Below are positions 18,144-26,357 of a stretch of DNA of 51,800 nt, in pieces; the stretch's first letter is position 1, and every line of letters starts with the position of its first letter. Source of the stretch: Actinomycetaceae bacterium (GTDB taxonomy: Bacteria; Actinomycetota; Actinomycetes; Actinomycetales; Actinomycetaceae); contig JAUNKY010000013.1 in assembly GCA_030532515.1 (NCBI GenBank), forward strand, positions 1-51,800, read 5' to 3'. A program made the position numbers and the translations under genes. The notes under the pieces were generated by a model. It was not told the DNA's origin. It did not search any database and saw only the letters and a program-made list of their open reading frames with translations.

Positions 18144-18838
18144 TACTTCACGCCTTCTAGCTTCTTTACGTAGTGGATAGTAGGGTAGGTGATCGGCATG
18201 ATTAAGAACTCAACTGCCACCTTGTAGATGTAGCCAACCACAATGTAGTTGAGCAGCACGTCGTTGGTAACTACGCCATAGAAGGCGATAGTGCAGAAAA
18301 TAATCGTATCTGCCAGTTCACCTACGACGGTAGATCCCATCAAACGAGCCCACAGATGCTTTTCACCAAACTTGCGCTTAATAGATACTAGAATCCAAGA
18401 GTTGAGGAGCTGCCCAACCATGTAGGCAGCCAAAGAGGCAGCCACGATGCGGGGAACGAAGCCCAGGACTGCTTCGAAAGCAGCTTGGTTTTCATAGCCT
18501 GGACCTGGAGGTGCTACGGCGACGAGCAGGAAGACTACTGAGGCCAAAATGGAATAGAAGAAGCCCAGTAAGATGGCTCGGCGAGCCTTTTTAAAACCAT
18601 ATACTTCAGACAGCACGTCCCCCAGCACATAGGTCATGGGGAACAAGATAGCTCCGCCGTCGAATACTAACGGGAAATCACCGACGTTGAAAGCGATTAG
18701 CTTTGTCGCAGCAATATTAGAAAGTAGCAAGAGGCTGACAAATGCGATCGCAATAATATCGTAGACGCGGTAGGCACGTACTGGGTTAATTGAATCTGAA
18801 AATACGGGGTTCTTATCGGATACTTCTAATTTACTCAT
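18143..18838 (-). CDS. yhhQ: Queuosine precursor transporter (YhhQ/VUT family)
   Basis: A 231-residue membrane protein with about six hydrophobic segments. Family features are an early NIAATKLI segment, the FPMTYVLGDVLSEVYGF motif near residue 72 and the ADTIIFCTIAFYG segment near 175. The family imports 7-cyano- or 7-aminomethyl-7-deazaguanine. It heads the minus-strand operon and overlaps tgt, which supports the role. The promoter -10 (TATAGT) lies 11 bases from the ATG, so the leader is very short. Confidence 0.92.
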   Translation of the reverse strand: MSKLEVSDKNPVFSDSINPVRAYRVYDIIAIAFVSLLLLSNIAATKLIAFNVGDFPLVFDGGAILFPMTYVLGDVLSEVYGFKKARRAILLGFFYSILASVVFLLVAVAPPGPGYENQAAFEAVLGFVPRIVAASLAAYMVGQLLNSWILVSIKRKFGEKHLWARLMGSTVVGELADTIIFCTIAFYGVVTNDVLLNYIVVGYIYKVAVEFLIMPITYPTIHYVKKLEGVK

Positions 18839-18844
18839 AGTTAG

Positions 18845-18882
18845 AAATTACTATATCGCGCAAAATTACTATACTTAGGTAC
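18845..18882. promoter_or_regulatory. Overlapping divergent promoters on an 11-bp direct repeat
   Basis: AAATTACTATA occurs at 18845-18855 and 18863-18873, start-to-start 18 bases. On the plus strand the second copy runs into TATACT (18870-18875), whose expected start point falls on the GTG of the ABC-F gene. On the minus strand the first copy gives TATAGT, 11 bases before the yhhQ ATG. The two promoters therefore share the same bases. Confidence 0.65.
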
Positions 18883-20493
18883 GTGATTAATGTTCAGGAC
18901 TTCTCAGTACGAATTGGCCCGCGTGTGCTGGTTAAAAACGCCAGCTTCCGGCTTGATAAAGGTATCCGCATTGGCTTAGTTGGGCGCAATGGTGCGGGCA
19001 AGACGACTACGATGCGGATGTTGGCTGGCGAAGCCGACCACGGACAGGCTGAATACGGGGGAACCGTATCTGTTAAAGGAAGTGTTGGCTATCTCTCGCA
19101 AGACCCGCGCGTGGGGGATCAAAATCAGCTTGCGTTAGACCGGATTTTAAGCGCTCGCGGGATTGATGAACTGTTAGCGCGAATCCGTAAAGCGGAGCAG
19201 CTGATGGCTTCTTCTACGGGCGATAAGCAGATTAAGGCGATGGAACGTTATGTGCGCCTTGATCAAGAGTTCACTAACCAAGGTGGCTATGCAGCGAAGG
19301 CGCAGGCCGCACAAATTGCTGCTTCTTTGGGGATTGACGAACGGCTTTTGGCTCAACCTTTACAGACGCTCTCTGGTGGGCAGCGCCGCCGAGTGGAATT
19401 GGCGCGTGTGCTGTTTTCTGAAGCTGAAGTGCTGCTTTTAGATGAGCCTACGAACCACTTGGATCATGATTCGATTATTTGGTTGCGCGATTATTTGAAG
19501 AATTATTCGGGCGGGTACATGATCATTTCTCACGACGTGAATTTGATTCGGGAAACTGTGAATCAGGTGATTCATCTTGATGCGGATAGAGCTGAGATGG
19601 ACATTTACCACCTGGGTTGGGATCTGTACCTCAAGCAAAGAGAAGAAGATGAGCGTCGGCGCCGTAAAGAACGGGCAGTGGCGTTAGAAAAAGCAAAAAC
19701 TTTGCGGGCACAAGGTGAGAAGATGCGGGCTAAGGCAACTAAAGCGGTAGCCGCGCAGCAGATGGTTCGCCGCGCTGAAGAGCTTGAGGCAAGTATTGCT
19801 CCTGAGAGGGCGGTTGAGAAGGTGGCGCGCCTGCGCTTCCCTGAGCCAGCTCCCTGTGGCAAAGTACCGTTAACCGCGCAGGGGTTGTCTAAGGGGTATG
19901 GATCTTTAGAGGTGTTCACCGGCGTGGATTTGGCGATTGACCGCGGCTCTAAGGTAGTGGTTTTGGGGCTTAATGGTGCTGGTAAAACTACTTTGCTGCG
20001 GATTTTGGCTGGTGCGTTAGCAGCTGACTCCGGGGAAGTTTTGGCTGGCCACGGTTTGAAGCTGGGGTATTACGCGCAGGAACACGAAAACCTGGATTTA
20101 ACTAAAACTGTTTTAGAAAATATGGTTTATGCGGCGCCGGCTTTAGATGATACTCATGTGCGGAATGTGCTGGGGCAGTTCTTGTTCTCGGGTGATGACG
20201 TAGATAAGCCGGCTGGAGTGCTTTCTGGCGGAGAACGGACGCGTTTATCTTTGGCAATGCTGGTAGTTTCTGCGGCGAATGTGTTGCTTTTAGACGAACC
20301 AACTAACAACTTGGATCCAGCTTCTCGTGAGGAAATTTTGCATGCTTTGCGAGTTTACGAAGGGGCGGTTGTGTTGGTTACGCACGACCCGGGAGCGGTC
20401 ACGGCTTTGAATCCTGATCGGGTGTTAATTTTGCCTGATGGGGATGAGGATCTGTGGGATGAAGAGTATTTGGAACTGGTTACTTTAACGTGA
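18883..20493 (+). CDS. ABC-F family ATPase
   Basis: A 536-residue soluble protein with two ABC domains: Walker A GRNGAGKTT near 35 and GLNGAGKTT near 364, signatures LSGGQRRRVEL and LSGGERTRLSL, and Walker B LLLDEPTNHLD and LLLDEPTNNLD. A charged linker (EEDERRRRKERAVALEK) joins them, as in ABC-F ribosome-acting translation factors. There are no membrane segments, so it is not a transporter. Whether it confers antibiotic protection or is a housekeeping factor cannot be told here. The GTG start is probably leaderless. Confidence 0.93.
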   Translation: MINVQDFSVRIGPRVLVKNASFRLDKGIRIGLVGRNGAGKTTTMRMLAGEADHGQAEYGGTVSVKGSVGYLSQDPRVGDQNQLALDRILSARGIDELLARIRKAEQLMASSTGDKQIKAMERYVRLDQEFTNQGGYAAKAQAAQIAASLGIDERLLAQPLQTLSGGQRRRVELARVLFSEAEVLLLDEPTNHLDHDSIIWLRDYLKNYSGGYMIISHDVNLIRETVNQVIHLDADRAEMDIYHLGWDLYLKQREEDERRRRKERAVALEKAKTLRAQGEKMRAKATKAVAAQQMVRRAEELEASIAPERAVEKVARLRFPEPAPCGKVPLTAQGLSKGYGSLEVFTGVDLAIDRGSKVVVLGLNGAGKTTLLRILAGALAADSGEVLAGHGLKLGYYAQEHENLDLTKTVLENMVYAAPALDDTHVRNVLGQFLFSGDDVDKPAGVLSGGERTRLSLAMLVVSAANVLLLDEPTNNLDPASREEILHALRVYEGAVVLVTHDPGAVTALNPDRVLILPDGDEDLWDEEYLELVTLT

Positions 20494-20502
20494 GGTGGCA
20501 AG

Positions 20503-20799
20503 ATGGCGTTAAGTAAGGTGAGCGGATTTCACGTGTGTTCGGCGCGCCAGTGTACTGAGGTGGCGCGTTGGGCGGTGATTTGGCGTAATCCGCGGATTCA
20601 TCAGGCGCGTGAGAAGACTTGGCTGGCATGTGAGGGGCACCGCGAGTTTTTAGCGGAGTTTGTGGCTTTGCGTTCGTTTCCTTATCGGATTGTGCCGGTA
20701 AGTGAGCTGGGAGAGCCGGTGGGTCCGGGGGCGAAGCAGGTTGATCCGGCTTCATTGACGGAAGCTGAGCGGGCGCAGTTGGGGATTGAGTCACTGTAG
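20503..20799 (+). CDS. Small hypothetical protein with Cys/His cluster
   Basis: 98 residues, ten bases after the ABC-F gene and behind GAGGTGGCAAG. The N-terminal half has His10, Cys12, Cys17, Cys43 and His46 (FHVCSARQC and WLACEGHREFL), spaced like a single zinc site. The C-terminal half is Pro/Gly/Glu-rich without motif. Similar short proteins next to ABC-F genes occur in actinobacteria as far as I recall. No function can be given. Confidence 0.75.
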   Translation: MALSKVSGFHVCSARQCTEVARWAVIWRNPRIHQAREKTWLACEGHREFLAEFVALRSFPYRIVPVSELGEPVGPGAKQVDPASLTEAERAQLGIESL

Positions 20800-20857
20800 T
20801 GCTCCACTTTCCTCCACTTGGGTGGGGGATTACCTGGCGGCAGCTGAGGATTTTTTC

Positions 20858-20900
20858 CGAGGGCGGTAAATGACAACGTTTTGTTGGTTTACCGCCCTCG
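20858..20900 (+). terminator. Hairpin with inverted CGAGGGCG pair after the Cys/His protein
   Basis: CGAGGGCGGTAAA (20858-20870) pairs with TTTACCGCCCTCG (20888-20900), with a smaller CAAC/GTTG stem inside. TATTTGTTTG follows and six T precede it. It probably ends the ABC-F transcript and is the second inverted pair of the 8-mer. Confidence 0.7.
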
Positions 20901-20930
20901 TATTTGTTTGCTTTGTTCGGTACTTCACCC

Positions 20931-20954
20931 ATGCGGGAGTTGGCGTTCCCGCAT
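20931..20954. repeat. 24-bp hairpin repeat, copy 3
   Basis: Same 24 bases as at 14107 and 14208, here followed by TAGGAGGGGAGG instead of the longer G run. A further small hairpin (GGAGGGG/CCCCTCC) lies just after it. The 331-base gap between the Cys/His protein and mraZ otherwise holds two terminators and the mraZ control region. Confidence 0.85.
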
Positions 20955-20992
20955 TAGGAGGGGAGGGGAGTGAAACCCCTCCACTTGCCACC

Positions 20993-21025
20993 ACCGTGAT
21001 TTCTGTTGGGAAATCACGGTTTTTT
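20993..21025 (+). terminator. Rho-independent terminator before mraZ
   Basis: ACCGTGATTTC (20993-21003) pairs exactly with GAAATCACGGT (21010-21020) around TGTTGG and runs into TTTTT. It insulates the dcw cluster from upstream transcription and abuts the mraZ promoter. Confidence 0.92.
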
Positions 21026-21035
21026 CATGCCAATC

Positions 21036-21100
21036 TATAAAAAAGTGGGGGAAAATGGTGGACTTGTGGGTGTAAGTGGCGTAAAGTGGAGGATTGTAGG
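21036..21100 (+). promoter_or_regulatory. mraZ promoter and MraZ operator (periodic GTGG repeats)
   Basis: A candidate -10 TATAAA is at 21036-21041. GTGG- or TGG-centred boxes follow with the T at 21046, 21056, 21067, 21077, 21087 and 21097, close to one DNA turn apart. MraZ is known to bind TGGG-type direct repeats of about 10-bp period upstream of its own gene and repress the dcw operon. The boxes lie between the likely start point and the ribosome site. The sixth box is GTAG rather than GTGG. Confidence 0.8.
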
Positions 21101-21130
21101 GGTGGAATGGAATCCCAAAGGAGGTGTGAC

Positions 21131-21556
21131 ATGTTTCTTGGTAACTTTGAGCCCCGGCTCGACGACAAAGGACGCGTCATTCTTCCTGCCAAATTTCGCG
21201 AAGACCTGGCCGACGGACTGGTAATCACCCGCGGACAAGAACGCTGCCTCTACGTATTCGCCAAAGCAGAATTCGCCCAGCTTTACGAACAACTCGCCAA
21301 AGCACCTATCACCTCCAAACAATCCCGCGACTACCTACGCGTACTCTTAGCGGGAGCCAGCGACGAGTTATTCGACAAACAAGGGCGCATCACCATCCCC
21401 CAATCCCTGCGCACCTACGCCCAACTTGAAAAAGAAGTGGTCGTAAACGGCGCCGGCAACCGTATCGAAATCTGGGATCAGGGACGCTGGAACGAATACT
21501 TGGCAGGCGCCGAAGATTCCTTCGCAGACATTGCCGACGAAATCTTCCCCCTCTAA
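21131..21556 (+). CDS. mraZ: Transcriptional regulator MraZ
   Basis: A 141-residue AbrB/SpoVT-like DNA-binding protein with two MraZ modules: [20 protein letters not shown] at the start and [18 protein letters not shown] near residue 81. It is the repressor of the dcw cluster. ATG 21131 follows a perfect AAGGAGGTG; an in-frame GTG at 21086 is rejected because it would translate the operator. First gene of the cluster. Confidence 0.97.
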   Translation: MFLGNFEPRLDDKGRVILPAKFREDLADGLVITRGQERCLYVFAKAEFAQLYEQLAKAPITSKQSRDYLRVLLAGASDELFDKQGRITIPQSLRTYAQLEKEVVVNGAGNRIEIWDQGRWNEYLAGAEDSFADIADEIFPL

Positions 21557-21577
21557 CCACCCCAACTAAATAACTCC

Positions 21578-21653
21578 TCAGGCGGGTCGGTCTCTTAGTA
21601 GTTCCGAGATCACTTCCCCGATAACGGAACTGTTGAGAGTCCCACCTGCCTGA
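21578..21653 (+). ncRNA. Structured RNA between mraZ and rsmH, candidate mraW motif
   Basis: Three nested stems are visible. The outer stem TCAGGCGGGT (21578-21587) pairs with ACCTGCCTGA (21644-21653) with one G-U. The middle stem CTCTT (21592-21596) pairs with GAGAG (21635-21639). The inner stem AGTTCCG (21600-21606) pairs exactly with CGGAACT (21625-21631). The mraW RNA motif is a conserved actinobacterial structure just upstream of mraW (rsmH), so place and phylum fit. The match to its published consensus has not been tested. Confidence 0.75.
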
Positions 21654-21697
21654 AGAAATTCCCAAACCAAACCAGTACTAAAAGAAAGGAGCGACTG

Positions 21698-22726
21698 ATG
21701 ACGCCAACGAATCCAAGCGACGCTCAACTGGACCGCGACGCAATTGCCTCACTGCACGCTCCAGTACTGATCGACGAAGTCCTTGAACTGCTAAGCCCAG
21801 CCTTCGACGGGGTAGAAAAAGCCGTCATGATCGACTGCACCCTGGGAATGGGCGGACATACCGAAGCCGTCCTCAACGCCTTTCCAAACGTCACGGTCAT
21901 CGGGATTGACCGCGACCCCAACGCCATCAAACTTGCTTCAAAACGGTTAGAAATCTTCGGTGAACGCTTCCGCGCCGTCCACACCACCTATGATGCTGTC
22001 TACCAAGTAGCAGCTGAAGTAGGGTTGGCTGGAAACATCGACGCAGTACTAATGGACCTGGGAGTATCCTCCCTCCAGCTAGATGACGATGAACGTGGCT
22101 TCGCCTACTCGCGTAACACCTACCTGGACATGCGGATGGACCCCACCCGAGGGATCACCGCCGCAGAACTCTTAGCTACCGCTTCAGTCGAAGAACTGGC
22201 CCGCATTTTGCGCACTTTCGGCGAAGAAAAATTCGCTTTGAAGATTGCCCGCAAAATCGTCTCTCAAAGAGAAACAGCCCCCATTGAAACTTCACTGGAA
22301 CTAACCGAAATTGTGCGCGCTTCTATCCCCGCAGCGGCCCGGCGCCAAGGCGGCAACCCCGCCAAACGTACTTTCCAAGCGCTGCGCGTAGCCGTCAATG
22401 AGGAACTCGACATCCTTGCCGATGCGGTTCCCGCAGCTCTAGAAAGTCTCAAAGTAGGCGGGCGACTGGTAGTTGAATCCTACCAATCCTTAGAAGACCG
22501 GATTGTAAAGAACGTCATTATAGAAGGAGCGGAAGTAGAACTTCCCCCGGGGCTGCCAGTAGTTCCGAAACACCTGGAACCCAGCCTTAAAAACGTGACC
22601 CGGAAAGCGATCCAAGCCACCGAAGCACAAATCGCTGAAAACCCCCGGGCAGCCTCAGTAAGACTGAGAGCCGCCGAAAAACTTAAAGCATACCAACGCC
22701 CCACCCAGATTAGGAGAAAACGATGA
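21698..22726 (+). CDS. rsmH: 16S rRNA (cytosine-1402-N4)-methyltransferase RsmH (MraW)
   Basis: 342 residues. Motifs are IDCTLGMGGHTEAVL (SAM-binding), GIDRDPNAI, DAVLMDLGVSSLQLDDDERG and RGFAYSRNTYLDMRMDP, all typical of MraW. AAAGGAGCGACTG precedes the ATG. It overlaps ftsL by four bases. The RNA structure 45 bases upstream probably controls it. Confidence 0.97.
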   Translation: MTPTNPSDAQLDRDAIASLHAPVLIDEVLELLSPAFDGVEKAVMIDCTLGMGGHTEAVLNAFPNVTVIGIDRDPNAIKLASKRLEIFGERFRAVHTTYDAVYQVAAEVGLAGNIDAVLMDLGVSSLQLDDDERGFAYSRNTYLDMRMDPTRGITAAELLATASVEELARILRTFGEEKFALKIARKIVSQRETAPIETSLELTEIVRASIPAAARRQGGNPAKRTFQALRVAVNEELDILADAVPAALESLKVGGRLVVESYQSLEDRIVKNVIIEGAEVELPPGLPVVPKHLEPSLKNVTRKAIQATEAQIAENPRAASVRLRAAEKLKAYQRPTQIRRKR

Positions 22727-23115
22727 ACACCGCAGCCGCCCGCGTTAAGCCTCGGCAGCTTGCCCCTCAAAAAGCGGTTGCTGTTTCTTCCTTGAAAGTA
22801 ATCGACTCTCCCGGGGCTCGACCATCCAAAGTGAAGCTACTCTTAGTGGTTTTAGTACCACTAATCTTAGTGATGTTAGCTCACTTCTACATCAACACCC
22901 AGATGGCACAAACCGCCTTCGAAGTGCGGAATATGAGCAGAGAATATATTCTGCTAACAGAAAAGAACGAGGCTTTGAAACACGAAATTCAAAAGGCCTC
23001 TTCTCCCACTGTTTTAGAAAAGAATGCGGTACGGTTAGGAATGGTCCCCGCACGGGAATCACTCTTCATTAGTGTTGAAAAGAACGCAATCGGACGAAAT
23101 ATCAAAGATTTCTAG
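22723..23115 (+). CDS. ftsL: Cell division protein FtsL-like
   Basis: A 130-residue bitopic protein: about 35 basic cytoplasmic residues, one membrane helix (LLLVVLVPLILVMLAHFYI) and an extracytoplasmic coiled coil (MSREYILLTEKNEALKHEIQ). Sequence conservation in FtsL is weak, so the call rests on size, topology and the position between rsmH and ftsI. It would act with FtsB/FtsQ at the septum. Confidence 0.88.
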   Translation: MNTAAARVKPRQLAPQKAVAVSSLKVIDSPGARPSKVKLLLVVLVPLILVMLAHFYINTQMAQTAFEVRNMSREYILLTEKNEALKHEIQKASSPTVLEKNAVRLGMVPARESLFISVEKNAIGRNIKDF

Positions 23116-23138
23116 GATTAGCGCTTGAAAGGTTAGAA

Positions 23139-24893
23139 ATGGCTTCCGCCTCAAAAGACTATAGTGATACAGCAATTAAAAACATTTGGCGTGTTTTCTT
23201 TGCTGTATTCATCGCTGCGGCGGTCATCTTCTTTCACATCCAGCTGGTACTGGGCCCCGGCTTAGCCGAACAAGCTGCTCAGAGCCGTCTAGGAACCACC
23301 ACGCTTCCAGCAAAACGCGGCGATATTGTGGACTCAAAGGGAACCGTCCTGGCCACTACCGTACAAACCTATGACATCGCGGTAAACCAAAAGCTGATTA
23401 AAGAAGCATACTGGGCACTCTATGACGAAGACAAAAATCCTACCGTAGAGAAAAAAGGGCCCGGTGGCGCGGCAGAACTTATCGCCCCACTGCTAGGAAA
23501 GAATGAAGCCGAACTGGGCGGCCAAATGATTGGCAACAGGCCCTACGTTGTCATCGCCAAAGACGTGGATGTAGCCACCTGGCGGAAAATCCGCGCCCTG
23601 CGCCTGCGCGGGATTGAATGGGAAGCCAAATCAAAACGCATCTACCCAGCTGAAGAAACAGCTGCCCCAGTAATCGGGATTGTCTCTGCCGAAGGTGAAG
23701 GCAAAGGCGGATTAGAACTCAGCCAAGAAGAGTTTCTAAAAGGTACAGACGGCAAAGTCACTAACGAGTACTCTCGTTATGGACAGATCATCCCCTCTGG
23801 ACAATCTGAAGTCATCGAACCCGTAAACGGGCGCATCGTACACTTAACTTTAGATATTGACCTGCAGCATCGCATTGAAGAACTGGTCAATGAAACCGCC
23901 CGGCGCAACAACGCACACGCAGCTTCAGTGGTAATCACTGACTTAAAAACGGGTAACATCCTGGTAATTGCAGACGCCTATAACCAGCCCATTGGAAGCG
24001 CCCTGCAAGCATCTAAAGTAGTCCAATACTCTGCTGAACCAGGTTCGGTAGGTAAAGTCTTCACCATGGCAGCTGCCTTAGAAAAGAAAGTCGTTACCCC
24101 ACTTACTCCAGTTCCCGTTCCAGACGTATACACGGCACCAAACGGGCAGAGCTTCAAAGATGCTGAACCGCACGGCTACCAAGTACTCACCGCAGCCGGG
24201 GTACTGGCAAACTCATCCAACACCGGCACCATCTTTGTGGGCTCAAAAGTTTCTGACCAGCACCGCTTTGAAGTCATGCAGCGCCTGGGCCTGGGCAAAC
24301 CTACAAACGTGGGCATCCCCGGCGAATCCGCCGGTTTCTTCCCCACCCCCGATAAGTGGGACGGACGCCAAAAATACGTAAATATGTTCGGGCAAGCCTA
24401 CTCAGTTAACCAGCTCCAGCTAGTAAACGCCTTTGCCACCATCGGCAATGGTGGCACCTATCTGCCACTGCGCCTAGTTGACGGCTACACCATGCCAGAT
24501 GGCACCTATCAGCAAGTTCCCTACGGACAAGCTCAAAAAGCCCTTGAACCAGAAGTAGCTAAAGACCTACTACGCATGATGGAAACCGTTTCCGCAGCCG
24601 GTTCTGGCCAACACTTCCAAGTACCCGGTTTCCGCACCGCCCTCAAAACCGGTACCGCGGAAATCTTTGAAAACGGAAAATATGTAGGTAACTCACTGAA
24701 TATCACCGGGGTAGTGCCCGTACAAGACCCCCAGCTGGCTATCTCAGTACACATGTACCGCCCGTCGACCAACAACTATTCCACCGTCTTACTCGCCGAT
24801 CTTTTCAAAGCGGTAGTAACTGAAGCAGTGCGGGCACGCAACATTCCCGCCTCTGACACTAAGCCAGAGCCGTATCCAGTATTTGCACATTAA
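23139..24893 (+). CDS. ftsI: Division-specific penicillin-binding protein FtsI (PBP3)
   Basis: A class B PBP of 584 residues. It has one N-terminal membrane helix (residues 15-37), a dimerisation domain and a transpeptidase domain with SxxK as SVGK near 303, SSN near 359 and KTGT near 502. It crosslinks septal peptidoglycan. There is no C-terminal PASTA domain. AAAGG precedes the ATG. The next gene is murF rather than murE. Confidence 0.95.
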   Translation: MASASKDYSDTAIKNIWRVFFAVFIAAAVIFFHIQLVLGPGLAEQAAQSRLGTTTLPAKRGDIVDSKGTVLATTVQTYDIAVNQKLIKEAYWALYDEDKNPTVEKKGPGGAAELIAPLLGKNEAELGGQMIGNRPYVVIAKDVDVATWRKIRALRLRGIEWEAKSKRIYPAEETAAPVIGIVSAEGEGKGGLELSQEEFLKGTDGKVTNEYSRYGQIIPSGQSEVIEPVNGRIVHLTLDIDLQHRIEELVNETARRNNAHAASVVITDLKTGNILVIADAYNQPIGSALQASKVVQYSAEPGSVGKVFTMAAALEKKVVTPLTPVPVPDVYTAPNGQSFKDAEPHGYQVLTAAGVLANSSNTGTIFVGSKVSDQHRFEVMQRLGLGKPTNVGIPGESAGFFPTPDKWDGRQKYVNMFGQAYSVNQLQLVNAFATIGNGGTYLPLRLVDGYTMPDGTYQQVPYGQAQKALEPEVAKDLLRMMETVSAAGSGQHFQVPGFRTALKTGTAEIFENGKYVGNSLNITGVVPVQDPQLAISVHMYRPSTNNYSTVLLADLFKAVVTEAVRARNIPASDTKPEPYPVFAH

Positions 24894-24929
24894 TAGCTAA
24901 ACTAAAAGATAGGAACCTAAGGAGGGGAA

Positions 24930-26312
24930 ATGAACTATTCAGCAACATGGATTGCTAACGTGGTAGGCGGCGAACTGCTGGGAGAAAACGTCACAGTCAC
25001 CGGTACCGTGGAAACCGATTCACGCGCCTGCACCCCCGGTTCACTTTACGTCGCCCGCGTAGGCGAAACTACTGACGGACACCGCTTTATCGACAGCGCA
25101 ATCAGTAACGGCGCAGTGTGCTCTATCGTTACCGACCCAACGCAGGGAAACCCCACGCACCCACGCATCGTGGTAGCAGACGCAACCCTTGCCTTAGGAC
25201 AACTTGCCAAAGCCCACATCGCCCGGTTGCGCTCATTAGGAAACCTACAGGTTGTAGGGATCACCGGTTCAGTTGGTAAAACCACTACTAAAGACCTCAC
25301 CGCCAACATTTTAGCTTCAGCTGCACCAACCGTAGCCGCAGTAGCCTCTTTCAACAACGAAGTAGGCATGCCCCTAACCGCCCTCGGAGCAGATGAAACC
25401 ACCCGCTTCCTGGTCCTTGAAATGGGCGCCTCAGGTCCGGGACACCTGGCCTATCTAACCACCTTGGTAGAACCAGACTGCGTAGTAGAACTGGCCGTTG
25501 GACAAGCCCACTTAGGGGGATTTGGAACCATCGATGGCCTGGCTAAAGCCAAAGCAGAACTGGTTGCCGGGGTAGCCGCCGGGGGCACCGTCATCTTAAA
25601 CTACGATGACGCACAAGTCCTGAAAATGCGTGAACTAACCGGTGAAACCGTCCGTACCTTCTCAGCCAAAGGTAACCCAGCAGCTGACATTCGCGCCGTT
25701 AACGTTACCCTAGATGCCAACTCTTGCCCGCACTTCACCGTGGAAACCAACGGCGAAGCCGTCCAGATCCACCTGGGACTGGTTGGTCTGCACCAGGTAA
25801 ATAACGCGTTAGCCGCCACTTCCGTGGCCTTAACTTGTGGTCTTAGCCTACCTGCCATTGCTACCGCCTTAAATGGGTTAGAAGCCTCAAGCCCACACCG
25901 CATGAGCGTTTTTACCGCGCAGGAAGTGACTTTCATCGATGATTCCTACAATGCCAACCCCGATTCAATGCGCGCCGGCCTGCAAGTCTTGGCAAAGCTC
26001 GGGGCAGAGGCAAAACGGCGGATCGCGGTACTAGGTGAAATGATGGAATTAGGCGACACCTCGGCCCAACTACACCAAGAAGTGGGACACGCTGTAGCTG
26101 CCGCCCAATTAGATCTACTAATCACCTTAGGGGAAGGTGCAAAAGAGATTGCCGTCCCATTGCAAGGTAAGATTGAGTGTCAGCATGCGTCTTCACCAGA
26201 AGATGCCATTAAGCTATTAAAAGAGAAAATTGCCCCAGCAGACGTAGTTTTCCTCAAAGGATCCAACGGCTCTGGTGTTTGGAAGATCGCAGATAGCTTC
26301 GCCCAGCGGTGA
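24930..26312 (+). CDS. murF: UDP-MurNAc-tripeptide:D-Ala-D-Ala ligase MurF
   Basis: A Mur ligase of 460 residues. The N-terminal UDP-binding domain begins with TDSRACTPGSLYVA, the ATP loop is GITGSVGKTTTKDL near 112, and the C-terminal part carries FIDDSYNANPDSMRAGL, characteristic of MurF. It adds D-Ala-D-Ala to the tripeptide. AAGGAGGGGAA precedes the ATG. The distinction from MurE is clear from the SYNANP motif and the lack of a diaminopimelate-recognition DNPR. Confidence 0.95.
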   Translation: MNYSATWIANVVGGELLGENVTVTGTVETDSRACTPGSLYVARVGETTDGHRFIDSAISNGAVCSIVTDPTQGNPTHPRIVVADATLALGQLAKAHIARLRSLGNLQVVGITGSVGKTTTKDLTANILASAAPTVAAVASFNNEVGMPLTALGADETTRFLVLEMGASGPGHLAYLTTLVEPDCVVELAVGQAHLGGFGTIDGLAKAKAELVAGVAAGGTVILNYDDAQVLKMRELTGETVRTFSAKGNPAADIRAVNVTLDANSCPHFTVETNGEAVQIHLGLVGLHQVNNALAATSVALTCGLSLPAIATALNGLEASSPHRMSVFTAQEVTFIDDSYNANPDSMRAGLQVLAKLGAEAKRRIAVLGEMMELGDTSAQLHQEVGHAVAAAQLDLLITLGEGAKEIAVPLQGKIECQHASSPEDAIKLLKEKIAPADVVFLKGSNGSGVWKIADSFAQR

Positions 26313-26357
26313 GTAGCTATTTTGTAGGACAAATACAAAATAGGAAAGGAACAGCTT

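Noticed and set aside
14107-20954. CRISPR array from the 24-bp repeats
   Set aside because: Three copies with unequal spacing (101 and 6723 bases) and no cas genes.
21086-21130. Upstream GTG start for mraZ
   Set aside because: It would translate the operator; [12 protein letters not shown] is the normal MraZ N-terminus and follows a perfect Shine-Dalgarno.
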